Position numbers and translations under genes: made by a program
Part shown: positions 6,480 to 18,400 of the stretch, piece after piece
Position numbering within the stretch: the stretch's first letter is position 1
How the letters are laid out: every line of letters begins with the position of its first letter
Origin: a virus
IMG/VR virus record: IMGVR_UViG_3300031539_005212
Coordinates: 1-21,577 of that record
Reading direction: 5' to 3' (one strand)
Length of the DNA: 21,577 nt
Notes under the pieces: generated by a model
The model's input: only the letters and a program-made list of their open reading frames with translations
Database searches by the model: none
Told to the model about the DNA's origin: nothing

Positions 6480-9400
6480 AAATACTGCCTCGTCTTTTCG
6501 TCAATCAGCATTGTCAGATCGTTCTTCATAACCTGCAACCTATCCATTTCCGCTCTCTTTTCCTGTGCTGTCATGTTTTGATCCATCACCACCTGGGACA
6601 TTTTGGCATTGATCTTTGACAGCTTCTTGGACACCTTGTTATAGACCCGACGCAGTGCGATCTTGTTGCCCGACTCAGCCTTGATCCGGTCGATAGCGTC
6701 TTGATCTTCCTCTTTGGCAGCAAGGCGAATATCGGCATAGGCCTCACTGATCTCATTCAGTCGATCGTAAAACAGTCCTATCTGCTTGGGATTGCGGTTC
6801 GGGCCGCTCCTGGTGAAGGCCTTGGCAATGGGGTATTCGGTCCAGCGCATAGCCGGATCGGGCGGAGCGCCGGCAATAGGCTCAGTGATGAACATATCGG
6901 CGCCGGCCAGTGTGGTGGCACCCAGCCAGCCGAAATAGCCCCGTACCAAGTGCTGTACCTGGACGGGTGACAACACCACCTTGCCCCAGGTTATTGTGTC
7001 CATGCCTTCCGATATTGCTATGGCGGTATCGCTCGTCCAGGCCCGCTTTCGGTTGACTGGGGACAGGTTACGCAAGCTCATACCCTCGATCGGTGATCCG
7101 GTAAACCAGTTGGTATCCATAGCTACTTCGAGCGCGGGTTTAACGGCCTGGGGCATGGGGTTGAAGGAGAATGTCTCGCCCAGGGTATGCAGGATGCGCT
7201 CCGCAAACAGTGATCCGTGCACATCATCGTTTACCAGTTGCTCAACAGCGCGTTCTGCCATTGAGGCAATTGCTCCCACCTCGAAGGGCCGGGGGATTCT
7301 CCACAGAATATCGGACCCAGGCACCTTAAACAGGTGATAGGTATCTCGCTCCCAGTCTTCGGTTTCCTTGTAATCATCGTCGTCACGCATCAACAGGTAC
7401 AGCAGGACGGACATGATTGAATAGGCACCCACTACCGCGAAGAACTGGCCTTTCTGGCCGGTGGTTCTGGCAGCCCGCGCCAGCTTGTCCAAGCCCTGCA
7501 AGCGGGCATTGAAGAATGGCACCACCTGGGCAATAAAGCGGATCGCCACAAACGACCCTTGCCGGGTGAAATCAAGGTGATCTCGAGCATTGAAGTTAGC
7601 CGCCAGCCGGCCACGGCCTCGCTCAATATCCTGGACGTAATTGGCCGCCCGGTTCACGTTTTCCAGTCGTGCCCCGAAATCCTGATATTTATCCCACCAT
7701 TTTTTGATCGCGTACCGGGTATCGAGAATAGTCTCCCGGTGAGTGCCTTTTTTGATCACATGCCGGATTACCTCCGGATCGGCGCCGTGCTGGTAGCCCG
7801 AGTCTCCAAAGATCGCACCCCCGGCCAGCATTTGAGCCTTTGTCTCTGCGTTCTCGCCCGTAGCCTTCAGGCCGCCAGCCAAGTTTTTGGCTACATTGGT
7901 CGACATATCGGTTACGGCGATCGCAGACAGGGTATCCCGGATCAGGTTTCTGATCTTGAATTCCGGGGATGCTGTGACGCCCACGGTAAGTGCCCGCTTG
8001 AAGGCCCTCATGGCCTGCATGACATAGCCGTTAAGCCCGTAGCTGTTGAGCATGGTCAGGGATTCAAGGACCAGCTTGCCCTCGGAGCTCTCGTCCAGCT
8101 CCCACCACTTCTCGACACCATTCTCACGGACATAGATCGCTTTCTTGCTCTTGCGCTTTTTCAATACCCGCTGTGCATACCCCAGGGTTTCGGCTGCTTC
8201 GAGCGCCTGACGGGCCGCTTGGTTGTTCAGGGATGCGTGGATTATATGATTCCAGTTGAGCAATGAATTACCCAGCAGATCGCCCAGCTTCTCCTTGCCG
8301 CCTTTCAGGTGCTTATAGGCCTGTTGCCGTATGAGCTGTGCGGTACCCCCTATCCTGGGGCCGTTCATTTGCTCACTTTCTTCCATGACCCGATAGAATG
8401 GCAGGTAGAAGCCTTCTTCCATCCAGCGATCGACCTCCTCCTCGTTCATCAGGCCGGTTTCGACTGCGATCCGGTTGATAGAGTCAGCCAGCTCCTCAAA
8501 TTCTACCCGTACCCGCTCAAACAGGGCCTCCCGGTCAGGATTCTCCGGAGTGTTCTGGTTCATAGCCTTCAAAACAGCAATATCGTTGTCGTCGAACAGG
8601 TTTTCTCGTTCTTCGGCCTTTAGTCTTGATGCCCGGTTGCCGGCAATCCACCACGTCCAGCGGTCAAGGTCTTCGCCCAGGGGCTCCAGAATCTCTTTCA
8701 GTGATTTCTTCGTGGTATCAATGCCTATGGCGCCGTCGTCCAGGAAAGGACGGCCGTGTTCAACTACAGCTTCGATGGTACCTATGCTGCTCTTGGTCAG
8801 GTGTCCCATCATCCAGGCACGATCGTCGCCCAGGATATCTTTGAAGCTGCGGTACTGGTCAACAAGGCCCTGGTGGAGCCGGGTGCCCATATTGGCCCGG
8901 AACCGATTCCACTTGCTTACAAAGTTCTGGACAGGGTGATTGACTCCAAAACCACCCTTATCCACTACAGCCTGTTCGGCCGGCGTCATATCCGTCGCGC
9001 CTGCTCGAGTACGTCTGTTTGATTTTCGTTCGTCAACAAACTTAACACCCTGTTCGGCATGTTCCTGTCTGTTGAATTCAAAGGCCTTATTGGCAAATAT
9101 GTAGTCAGCCGGGTCTTCGCCCATCACATCGATAATGTCCTGGGCGCCCATCAGTGCGGCGTCGAGCCATGACGGCGCGGTACCGGAAGGCATACCAAAC
9201 AGCTTGGTTTTCACCCAGTCCTTGAAGCGATTCCACAGGGTAGAGCCCTTGTAGGGGACCATCGACATAGCCAGTTGCAGCTCTGGATCGGTCAGTGCTC
9301 GAACAAAGAATTCGTCCGACTCCCACAAAGCCTCCCCGGTATACATACCCCCATACATGCCACCGTGGCGGAAGGCCTTTTTAAACTCGTCGTACAGATC

Positions 9401-12400
9401 GCGGAATTGGTCTAACGCATCGAGCGCCACAGGCTTTGGCATACCAAATAGCCGGTAGTTGCTCGAAAGACTAATATCAAGATCGCGGTACCGGGCCATG
9501 AGGATCGCGTGGAGACTTTCGTGCAGGAAGGTGTCATATCGCAGTCCGGACAGGATATTTTCAGGATCACCGGTATACAGACTGACGGTTACACCCCCGC
9601 GCTTGTTCAGGCCCGCCGTGCCGTGGTCAGGAGATTCCGGGTAGTCCCGGTCCACCACTACATCAATGCCCGTGTCCGGCATCAGGTCGAGTATGGTAGA
9701 GGCCAGTCCTCTCAGCTCTGCTGGGCCGGTCTTCGAGGCCAGTTCTATGGCGCCTTTCAGATCGTTGGCGTCAATCAGCTTCACAATGCTCGGTGACAGG
9801 TCGGTATTCAGTATGGCCGAACTAATGGGGCGAGCCTTCCCAACAGGAACCCCTTCCATATTCGGGGCGGAAAACTTGTTGCCCAGGGCCGCTGTAACCG
9901 CAAATCCAGCACCAACCTTCAGGAAATCGCGCCGGGTCAGGCCGGCAAACAGGCCGTTATCTGGCTTTTTGACCCGGTTGAAGTAAATACCGCTCTCCCT
10001 GCCCACCTCGAAGCCGGGATCGGTCGGCTGTGCGTAAGTAACATTCTTGGCCATTACCAGTGGCCCTACCTGTACAGCCAGCTCTGCGGCCACTACAGGG
10101 GCTCCTGTGGCCTTGTCGTAGAAGTAGGAATGACGGAAGGGATTCATACCAACCTGCACCCACTTGGGGTCAGACATGACCATATTGGCCATATCGTGAG
10201 CTCCCTGGGCGCCTACGTCCTGCCAGTCGCCATGTATACGGGCAAACGGCGCCTTGGCCGTCTTCCCAGTGGCAATTCCCAGGGCCGCTTTCGGGCTGGT
10301 GACAAACTCCACATTGCTCATTACGGCATGATTGCCATAGGCGATCGCATTTCCGCCACGCTTCGAACCATCGTGGACAGTCACTACCCAGGTGTCATAG
10401 AAGTCGTAGGCAGGAATATCCAGCCTGGAGGCCACTCGGGTACCCTGCTCGATATTGGTGTCTACGCCCAGAATATTGGCCGCCTTGTGCACTGACAGGG
10501 CCGCAGACATATCCGCGACGGTTGTCAGCTCGGGTACTTCCTCGATCGGCATGATCGGCATGAAGTTTTTGACGATCTTGTTATATTCTTCGGGGGACAG
10601 CTCACCAGCCTCCAGTTGCTTGGCGGCCACCTGGACTTCAGCCACACGCCCCCTGCGCTGATTGACCTTGTGCGCTTCACGCCACTCCACGATCTCGTCA
10701 GGTGTCAGCTTGGCTGCCCTGGAAATCCGGTTGTACAGGAAGCCGCCCATATCGGTCCTGCCGTAGGCTTCATCGATATCCCCCCGGTTGGCCGGGATCA
10801 CATCGATAGCATTCCTGACACTGATACTCATGCCACGGACGGTATCATCAAATCGATTGCCTTCCCCGCCGTCACCCTTGTACTCCTGGCCGTCAAAAAT
10901 AGTGGTTTCATCAATGCCCATAGTGGTGGCGCCAGTTTCAGCGTACCGGTTGATCAGAAGGACGGGGGCAGACTTAACACCTTGCTTCGCCAGATAGGCC
11001 ATTCTGTGCCGGCCGTTGTGGCCCATGATCTTGTATCCACCCCTGCCGTTCTTCTCAACAGCCAAGTAGGTGGTTTCAGGATCGGACAAATAATCACGAT
11101 ATTTGTCCGTCGATTCGGCCATGATGTTGTCGAAGCTATCCTCTGACCCGGTAGTGGCATACACGAAATCATAGGGATCGATGGTGGCGATCGCAGCTTC
11201 AACCCTGTGATTCTCCTCCAATTGCTTGCCCCAGTGGCTCCACATGACATTATCCAGGCGCCGGCCCGTCCAGTTTGCATGAGGGGCATTATCCTGTTTT
11301 GTGTAAATGGCGTTGGTCGCCCTGGACGCAGCCCGCTCCCCGCTGGCGAACACATCACCCATCTGGTAGACCATTGCAAGAATGTCGCCCTTACGCGCCT
11401 GGGAGTCTATCCAGCCGTACTTGGCCATGAGGCCACGGAACCATCGCAAAAAGTCATTCCAGGCCCGGCCAATGGGATTCATTCTGGTATGGGCTATCTT
11501 GGCGAAAAGCTCCTCAACCTGTTGGGCTACCGGCTTGTCGGCGTAGTCGCGCTTCACGCCTTCCCACAGCTTCCGCATTTCCGGGGTGGATTCTGCCATT
11601 TCCCTGACTTTGGACAAAACAGCCTTCAGCTCTGTCTCGTTAAACATTCCCAGGCCTTTGTGCACCAGCAGTTCTTCCTGCAAGGAGGCAACGGCATCAG
11701 CCTTGCTCTGGATGGTGTCGGCAACCATGTACAGGGTATCGGTGTTGGTATCGTAGGCCGCAGAGTAGTTATAGACCCCAGCGTGTTCCGCCGTGACTCC
11801 GGGCAGATCGGTAGCTGTGTCGACGATTTCCACGTTCACGTCATTCAGGCCCGGATACTTCTTCAGGAATTGCTGGACAATACGATCCAGGCTGGCTTTG
11901 CTCATTCCAGCGCCCGTGGTTTTGCGGGTGGTCCGGTTGTAACTGGTTCCTTTCTGGCCGGGTGGTGGGATATTGGCTATGTCAGCCAGAAATATCGCTC
12001 TATCCCCAGCAGAATCAAAGCTGAACGTGGGCGTACCCGGTACCTTCACCCCATCATTGGGCTTGTAGTAATTACGGAATCTCGCCCGGATGTACATGCC
12101 TCCTGACTTCTTGGCCAGTGAGCTGAACGTATCGTAGTTGTCGCCCATTTCCTCGGTCAGATTGACCACATACAAGGGCTTCCCGGTCTTGGTGTGCTTG
12201 GAGTCCATCGTGCGGGCGTTGAATCCCGCTACCCAGGGCTCCGGCTCCCGTGCGGGCACTCGGTCCTGCTCTCCCAGCGCTTCACCTGAATCAATCCGCT
12301 CCTGATCCGCCCGGACCTGGGAAGGAGGACGTGTTTCACGGCCGCCGGCGATCCGGGTTTCCTTGCGGGCACCCATTTCAGTGTCTTCAATACGGTCGAA

Positions 12401-15400
12401 GAAGTCATTGATATCCGTGACGTCAGTGTAATCACGGCTCTTTTGCTCCAGGGTGGCAGCAACAGCAGGATCGTTCTGGCGCTCAAGAATGATCACTCGG
12501 GTAAGGACTGAGGTGCCTGCCCGCTCGAAGGTCACTGCCGGCAACAGGATATTGCCCACCTGATAGACGCCTTTTGCCGCATCACTCTCCATCAGGGCTT
12601 CAAATTTCTTGTCAGCCGCAGGCCCGGTGGGTATCAGGGCCACGATCCGGCCGCCGTTGCGTAGGTGCCTCATTGCCAACTGGACGTGATCCCGCGCCTG
12701 GGAGCCGCCAGCCCCAAAGGGCGGGTTCATTATGATCGAATCGTACTTGTTGCTGATATGGTGATCCATGTAGTCGCCAGTGATCACCTTCCCATCAAAG
12801 TGCAGTGACAGCTTGCTTGATAGGTCGTCCGTGTACTCAATCGCAGTACCGTTGCTGTTCTCGGGGAACCATCGCGCAATCGCCCCGTGGCCGGCGCTGG
12901 GCTCCAGGAAGTCGTCTTCTGCCTTCGGATCGGCCCAGTGAACCATTTTCAGGCCCAGCGGTTCCGGGGTAGCAAAGTATTCGCTGTTTTCTCTGCCGGC
13001 AGACGATCGGCCCTTGCCCTGCTTTTTAGAGCCAAAGTAGTAGGTCTTGGCCATATCCCAGGGGGTTAGCACATTGGCATAGGCCGCATCGAGCTCCTTG
13101 CCGCCCTGGCCCTCGCCGTCGTGGCCCGGTGCGTAGGTGTCAGCCTCCTCATAGGCGTCAATAAAGGACTGCTTCAGCCCTCTGGCCGCTTCACCCAGGG
13201 CAAGGTTCTCTGCCGCGCTGGCCCGCTGGGCAATCGTGCTGGCAAACGCCACGCGCTCCCAGGCAGTACCAATGGTCAGATACCGGAATATGGCATCACT
13301 GGCCTGCCCGGTACGGTAGGTGCGGCCTTCGAGCTGGATCGAGGCGGTAGGCTTAACGGGCAGCCCGAGCTGCAAGGATACCCGCTGGTGCTTGCCGGTC
13401 GTGTCGTGCAGGGATATACCTTCCCGAGCCGCATCAGCCTGGGCAATAATGATATTCAGGGTGCCGTTCCCGTCCTTCTGGAATTCATCCTGCATTTTGA
13501 CCCGGCTTTTTGGGCTCACATCACCGTTGTAGATACCTGCTTCAGGGAATGCCGTCTTCAGCGTGTCAATCACAGACGGAATTTGGTCAAACGCATCAAT
13601 CAGGTCTTGAAACTTCTTGCTGAATTCAAGGAATGCCGGCCCCGGCTGGTTCTTTGCAATTCTGAAGGGGTTTATCGAGCCGCCTTGTTTGAAGTCGTGG
13701 AACACTGCGACCTTGCGGCCAAGCTCCAGGTGCTTCTTGATAATGGGGACCGCATCCCGAGCTTTTAGCGCTTCCAGGAAGTACATTCTGGCGTGATAGT
13801 TGAAGCTCTCTTTCAGGTAGTCATTAAGATCGCTAATCCCGTCCAGCGGGTTCTTCTGGCCGGCCTGATCACGGACCCATTGCAGGGTCTCGTCGACCCG
13901 CTTCCCAATAGCGTTTTCCACAAGAACAAATTTACGGTCATAGTCGAATTCACTATCCAGTACCCGGCCAGATAGGACGCCTTCATTTTTCAGCCATGTA
14001 TTGAACGCCCGCTGCATCAACCCTGTATCAACTTCGGCCTCCGGCGCCGTCAGCTTGTTGTAGCGCATTCGGTAGCCGAAATGCTGCATCATAAAGGATT
14101 CGTACTTGTCGGCTTGGTTGTACCGCTGTCCTTGTCCATCGCTATCCGCGCCCCAGTCGAACAGGAATTCATTGGCCCAGCGCACGGTCTTCTCATAAGC
14201 AAACGGGGTGGCACTGAGCAGTATGGATCGCGCCTTGCTCTCGTCGGATCGAGCGGCAATGATCTCTCTTTCCGGCTCTATCTGGGGACGCAGCCGGTCA
14301 TAGATATCCGTGGATTCCTTCTTCAGCGCATCAGCTCTTGCGTAGTCGTAGTCCTTTTTGGCTTTTTCGATCAGTTTCGGAATTTCATCCAGCCGTGCAG
14401 CGTCCTCCGGATTTTTGGCCATGACGCGATCCCACTCGGTACCGCGCTTATACGATAGTGCCCGGAGCATCTTCAGGGCTTTCGTGTGGTCGCCTTCCTT
14501 GCTGGCCGCAAGGTAATGGGCCTCGTCCATAACGAAGGCATCCCAGTCCCGCTTGATCAGCGCCCGGTTCACACCCAGGTTGGCGAAGGTTGTAACGACA
14601 ATTCCCCGGCCGGCATCCTGGGTATCGTTCAATTTTGTGATATTCAGCCCAAAGAACTGGGCGCCAGCCTTCATCCAGGCATCGGCAATAGGCTGTTTCG
14701 GGGCGGCAATCAGGATATTCTTTTTGCCGGCTTCCCACATACGCTTGATAGCACCCAGGCCGACAAAGGTTTTACCGGTTCCAGTGCCATTGGTAAACAG
14801 GACACCAAACCCATCAGGCTTGGATAGTCGTGCCTCCGCAAACGCCACGTCCTCGGCCTGCCCATCCGTGAGGAAGGGCATTTCGGCCTTGATCTTGGCA
14901 ACGATAGAGTTTGCTGCTTTTTCAGTGATCGGAGTTTGGTCTTCCGCAGGATCGATCCCGGCGGCCATAGCCAGTATGGTGTCAGCGACCTCCTGAACCA
15001 GCTCGATCTCAACATCCATCTGCTCGGCAATGTTGTTGACGGCCTGGGAAACAACGGCCTCGGTGTAGGTAGTCTCGCCCAGCTCGTCCATGACCATATC
15101 CAGCTCGATGATCATGTCGCGCTGGTCAGTCGTCAGGTCTTCATTGTTAGCATCTAACGGAGTTAGAGAGATTTCGGCAGGGGTTTTGTCAACGATTGAA
15201 TCAGCAGTCGGGTCTGCGCTTGGTTCAGCAAATAGTCCTTCTGCGCCAGCCAAGCTGCTTCCCCCGGTGTCAGTATCTCGGGCAGCATCATTCGCAAGTC
15301 GGTCTTTTTCGTCACTAACGCTTGTATCGCTGGGTTCTCCAAATAGATCACTCCCAGGCTGATCCACGGGAGTATCAAATCCTCCTCGTTGTCCACCTGT

Positions 15401-18400
15401 TTCGCCGCCAGTTTCATCAGCGCCTTGTCCGATTCCTCCTCGTCCTTCATCGACAAGATTTTCCTCAGTACCGGGTGCTGGCAGTTCTCCGCGATCTGGT
15501 TCCGTAGTTCCTGTGGTACGTTCATCATTAGCTGTGACCCTTTTCAGGTATTCCTCTATAGTAGCACCATCGTCCAGTTGAGACTGGTATTCAGCCATAT
15601 CTGGGTTCCAGCGCACATTCTCGTAAAATTGACGCAAATAGGGGCGTATCCATTCCCCGATTCCTTCCACCATTGCGACTGCGTAATCCGCAAATTTGAC
15701 CGCTCCTCCCTCAATATAGTAAGTGGCCGCTATCACTGCATCTACCGCATCTTCTGGGTCTATGCCCGATTTCAGCCGGGTTTGACGGGCCTTGATCCGG
15801 GCTATTGCCTCCTCGGCTTTGGTCTTCGTAACCACCTTGTTCTTGGTGCCGAAATCGGCAATCTGGTGCTTCTTGTCCGGGGCCGTCGGGGATTCCGCTG
15901 TTTTGTTTTTTTGCTCCTTAACCCATTCCAGAATCGACTGTGCCTGTGTTCTGGAAAGTCCCGGCTTTGATTCGAGTCCGTGCGCCCACTCGCCAGCCCT
16001 TGCCTCTATTTTCAATACAGCGGCGTCAAGTGCCCCCTGGCGCGTTGATTGCGGCCCGTTTTGAGTCCCAGCCCTTTGTATGTGGGCTTCGTTCACGGAA
16101 ATGCTGCCTTGTGAGTACCATCCGTCTGCGGCCTTCCAAAGAACAATAGCGGCACCGCCAGCCGGGTCATTGGGGTTCTCCCCCCATCGCGCTCCGGGTG
16201 TGCTTTCAATTACCTCGGGGTTTTCTTCGGTAGGTTCACTGATCTCTCCCGTAGTCTCTGGCTCTCCACCACCGTATTCCAGGCCTTCCCGGTACCCGTT
16301 CTCAATCAGAGTCCCAAGCGTTTTATCGGACTGGCTGCTACGGCTTATGGTTCCCAGGTAAGAGTTGTGGTTCTTGTAGTCCTGCTGGCCCTGGGCACCG
16401 GCTATAAACGCATCCACATAATCATCTTTGTACATGCGGTATGGATCGGCAGCATCGTTCTCCTCGACAATGGCGGTATACCGCTTGTCGGCTTCAATTC
16501 TGGCGGTCGCACCATCCACACGGGCAACGGTTGGCCTGTTGTCGTTGAACGCCTTTTCTTTGGCCTTTTCGACTTCACGCTCGGCTTCTAATGCCGCCCT
16601 TTCCTCTCGGGCAATGCGCTGGTTTTCAGCCGCTTCCTCGGGGGTTGGCGGGGTATATTTAGGGGTCGTTGCCTCTGTTTCAATGGGTTCGGCTGCCGGC
16701 TGTTCGGTCGTTTCCTCCGGCGTCACAAACTCGCCGGATTCGGAAATGAACGTCTTCCCGGTACGGTTGGCCCGCTCCTGGTCAGTTTCCTGGGGGGCAG
16801 TGTCTTTGGCGGGGACAACGCCCTTCGATAGGTCTTTCAAGCGTTTCAGCTCGGCCTGTGCAACTTCCTCGACCAGTTCCCGGCCGGCGATCGTGCTGGG
16901 CATATTCTCGACTTGCTTGTACTCGCGCAGCGCTTCAGCCAGATTCGGGGTCTTTATGGCAAGTTCGGCCTCATACCCAGTCGCGGGGGTGGTGGCCTCC
17001 ATGAGCTCGTCTATTTGCTGGGCAAGAAGCTCGATCCGCTGTCCCCATTCGTACCCGGTCCCCAGGGGCGCATATTTGGCCTTTATGGAATCTTCACCAA
17101 TAACATCAGGCTCCGGCGAACCAAACCACACCAAACGCTCTGGCAGGGCTTTCTTGGCATTCTCAAGGCGCTGCAATATATCAGGGTAGGATACCCAGTC
17201 AGGTAGGCGTATAACAGGATCGCTTCGCTTGCTCATTGAGAACATGCCGTACCGGTCGGCATGACCACCGTTATCCAGTTCCTTCGCGGCCCAGGAAGGG
17301 AGTTTCTGGACGGTCCCACCCAGCCAGCCGGCTATGTTGTCTATCGCCTTGCTGCCCCTCGATTCAGGCCCTACATATCTTGCAAGGGCTTTATTCGGGA
17401 TTGCAAAGCGGGTCACAGTACCAGACGCCTCATTGGCAAAGCTGGCAATAGCCACCTCAACGTCTTTGTCGACTGTCTCTCCCAGGACGATCTGTGTACC
17501 ACCCTTGGCTACCGGGTAGTGAGTACCCATCAGGCCGTCTTTCTCGATCTCCTCAAAACCCTTTGTTAGGTTGTTTCCGGCGAGTTTGAAGGCTGTTGGT
17601 AGACCTCGTTTCTTTTTGAGCTTACCGCGCTTGTGCCCGACTCGCTTGCGGAGGGCTGCTTCGGCATCGTCAAAGGCCGTTTGTGGATCGCTTGCCTCGA
17701 CTTCTCCGCGATCTTCAGCACTTGATTCACGTTCACCTTCATCTTCCTGCTCCTTCGCTTGTGCGTCCCTGGCCTGCTTGCGTAGGCGAAGAACAATCAT
17801 CATCAGGTCAGCCGCATCGGCCTCACCATTCTCGTCAACCGCTGCTTCCAGGGCGTCAGAGATATCTCTTGGATCAACACCGTCTTTCGCTATAGCCGCA
17901 TTGATCTGCATAGCGACCACACCGGGGATTAGCGGGGTATTCATGGCGTCTTCCAGCCACAGACCACGATCTTCCTCGGTCAGCTCCTCTACGGCCTCCA
18001 GGTTCTCGGCCTGGACGGCGTTGACAACATCCTGTTGGTGGGCAAGTTCCGCCACACTCATTGTGTTGCCGGGAGCCACCAGCTCCATCAGGTGCACTCT
18101 GGCTACCGCAGCGAAGGTATCATCCCATTGGTCGAATTCTTCATCGGCTTCCCGGCCCAGGGCGTCATTGACTGTTTTGCGGATAACGGCTTCAGAAAAC
18201 CCAGCCTCTACCGCCGCCCGGACTGCACCCGCCGCCAAAGGCAATTCCCGCTCCAGGCGATCGGCAGCAGACAGGCCAGCATGGTTATTGGCCGCGAAGA
18301 ATGCCGCCGCGAAGCCTGTAGGCGTTTCGCTTCGAGTGTTTTTGGTTTCAATGGACCCGCCGCCAGCATCCAGGAAGAACTTACTCCCCATAGCCGGATC

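Noticed and set aside
10954-11379. 141-codon minus-strand ORF in another frame over the ParB-like module
   Set aside because: Composition is rich in R, S, T, P and W, typical of an out-of-frame reading, and the giant frame there encodes a recognisable ParB-like motif.
16428-17189. 253-codon plus-strand ORF antisense to the giant gene (also those at 17571-18461 and 11207-12106)
   Set aside because: Each is fully antisense to well-supported coding sequence, has a Ser/Arg/Leu-biased composition as expected from a GC-rich reverse frame, and no convincing ribosome site or neighbouring operon structure.
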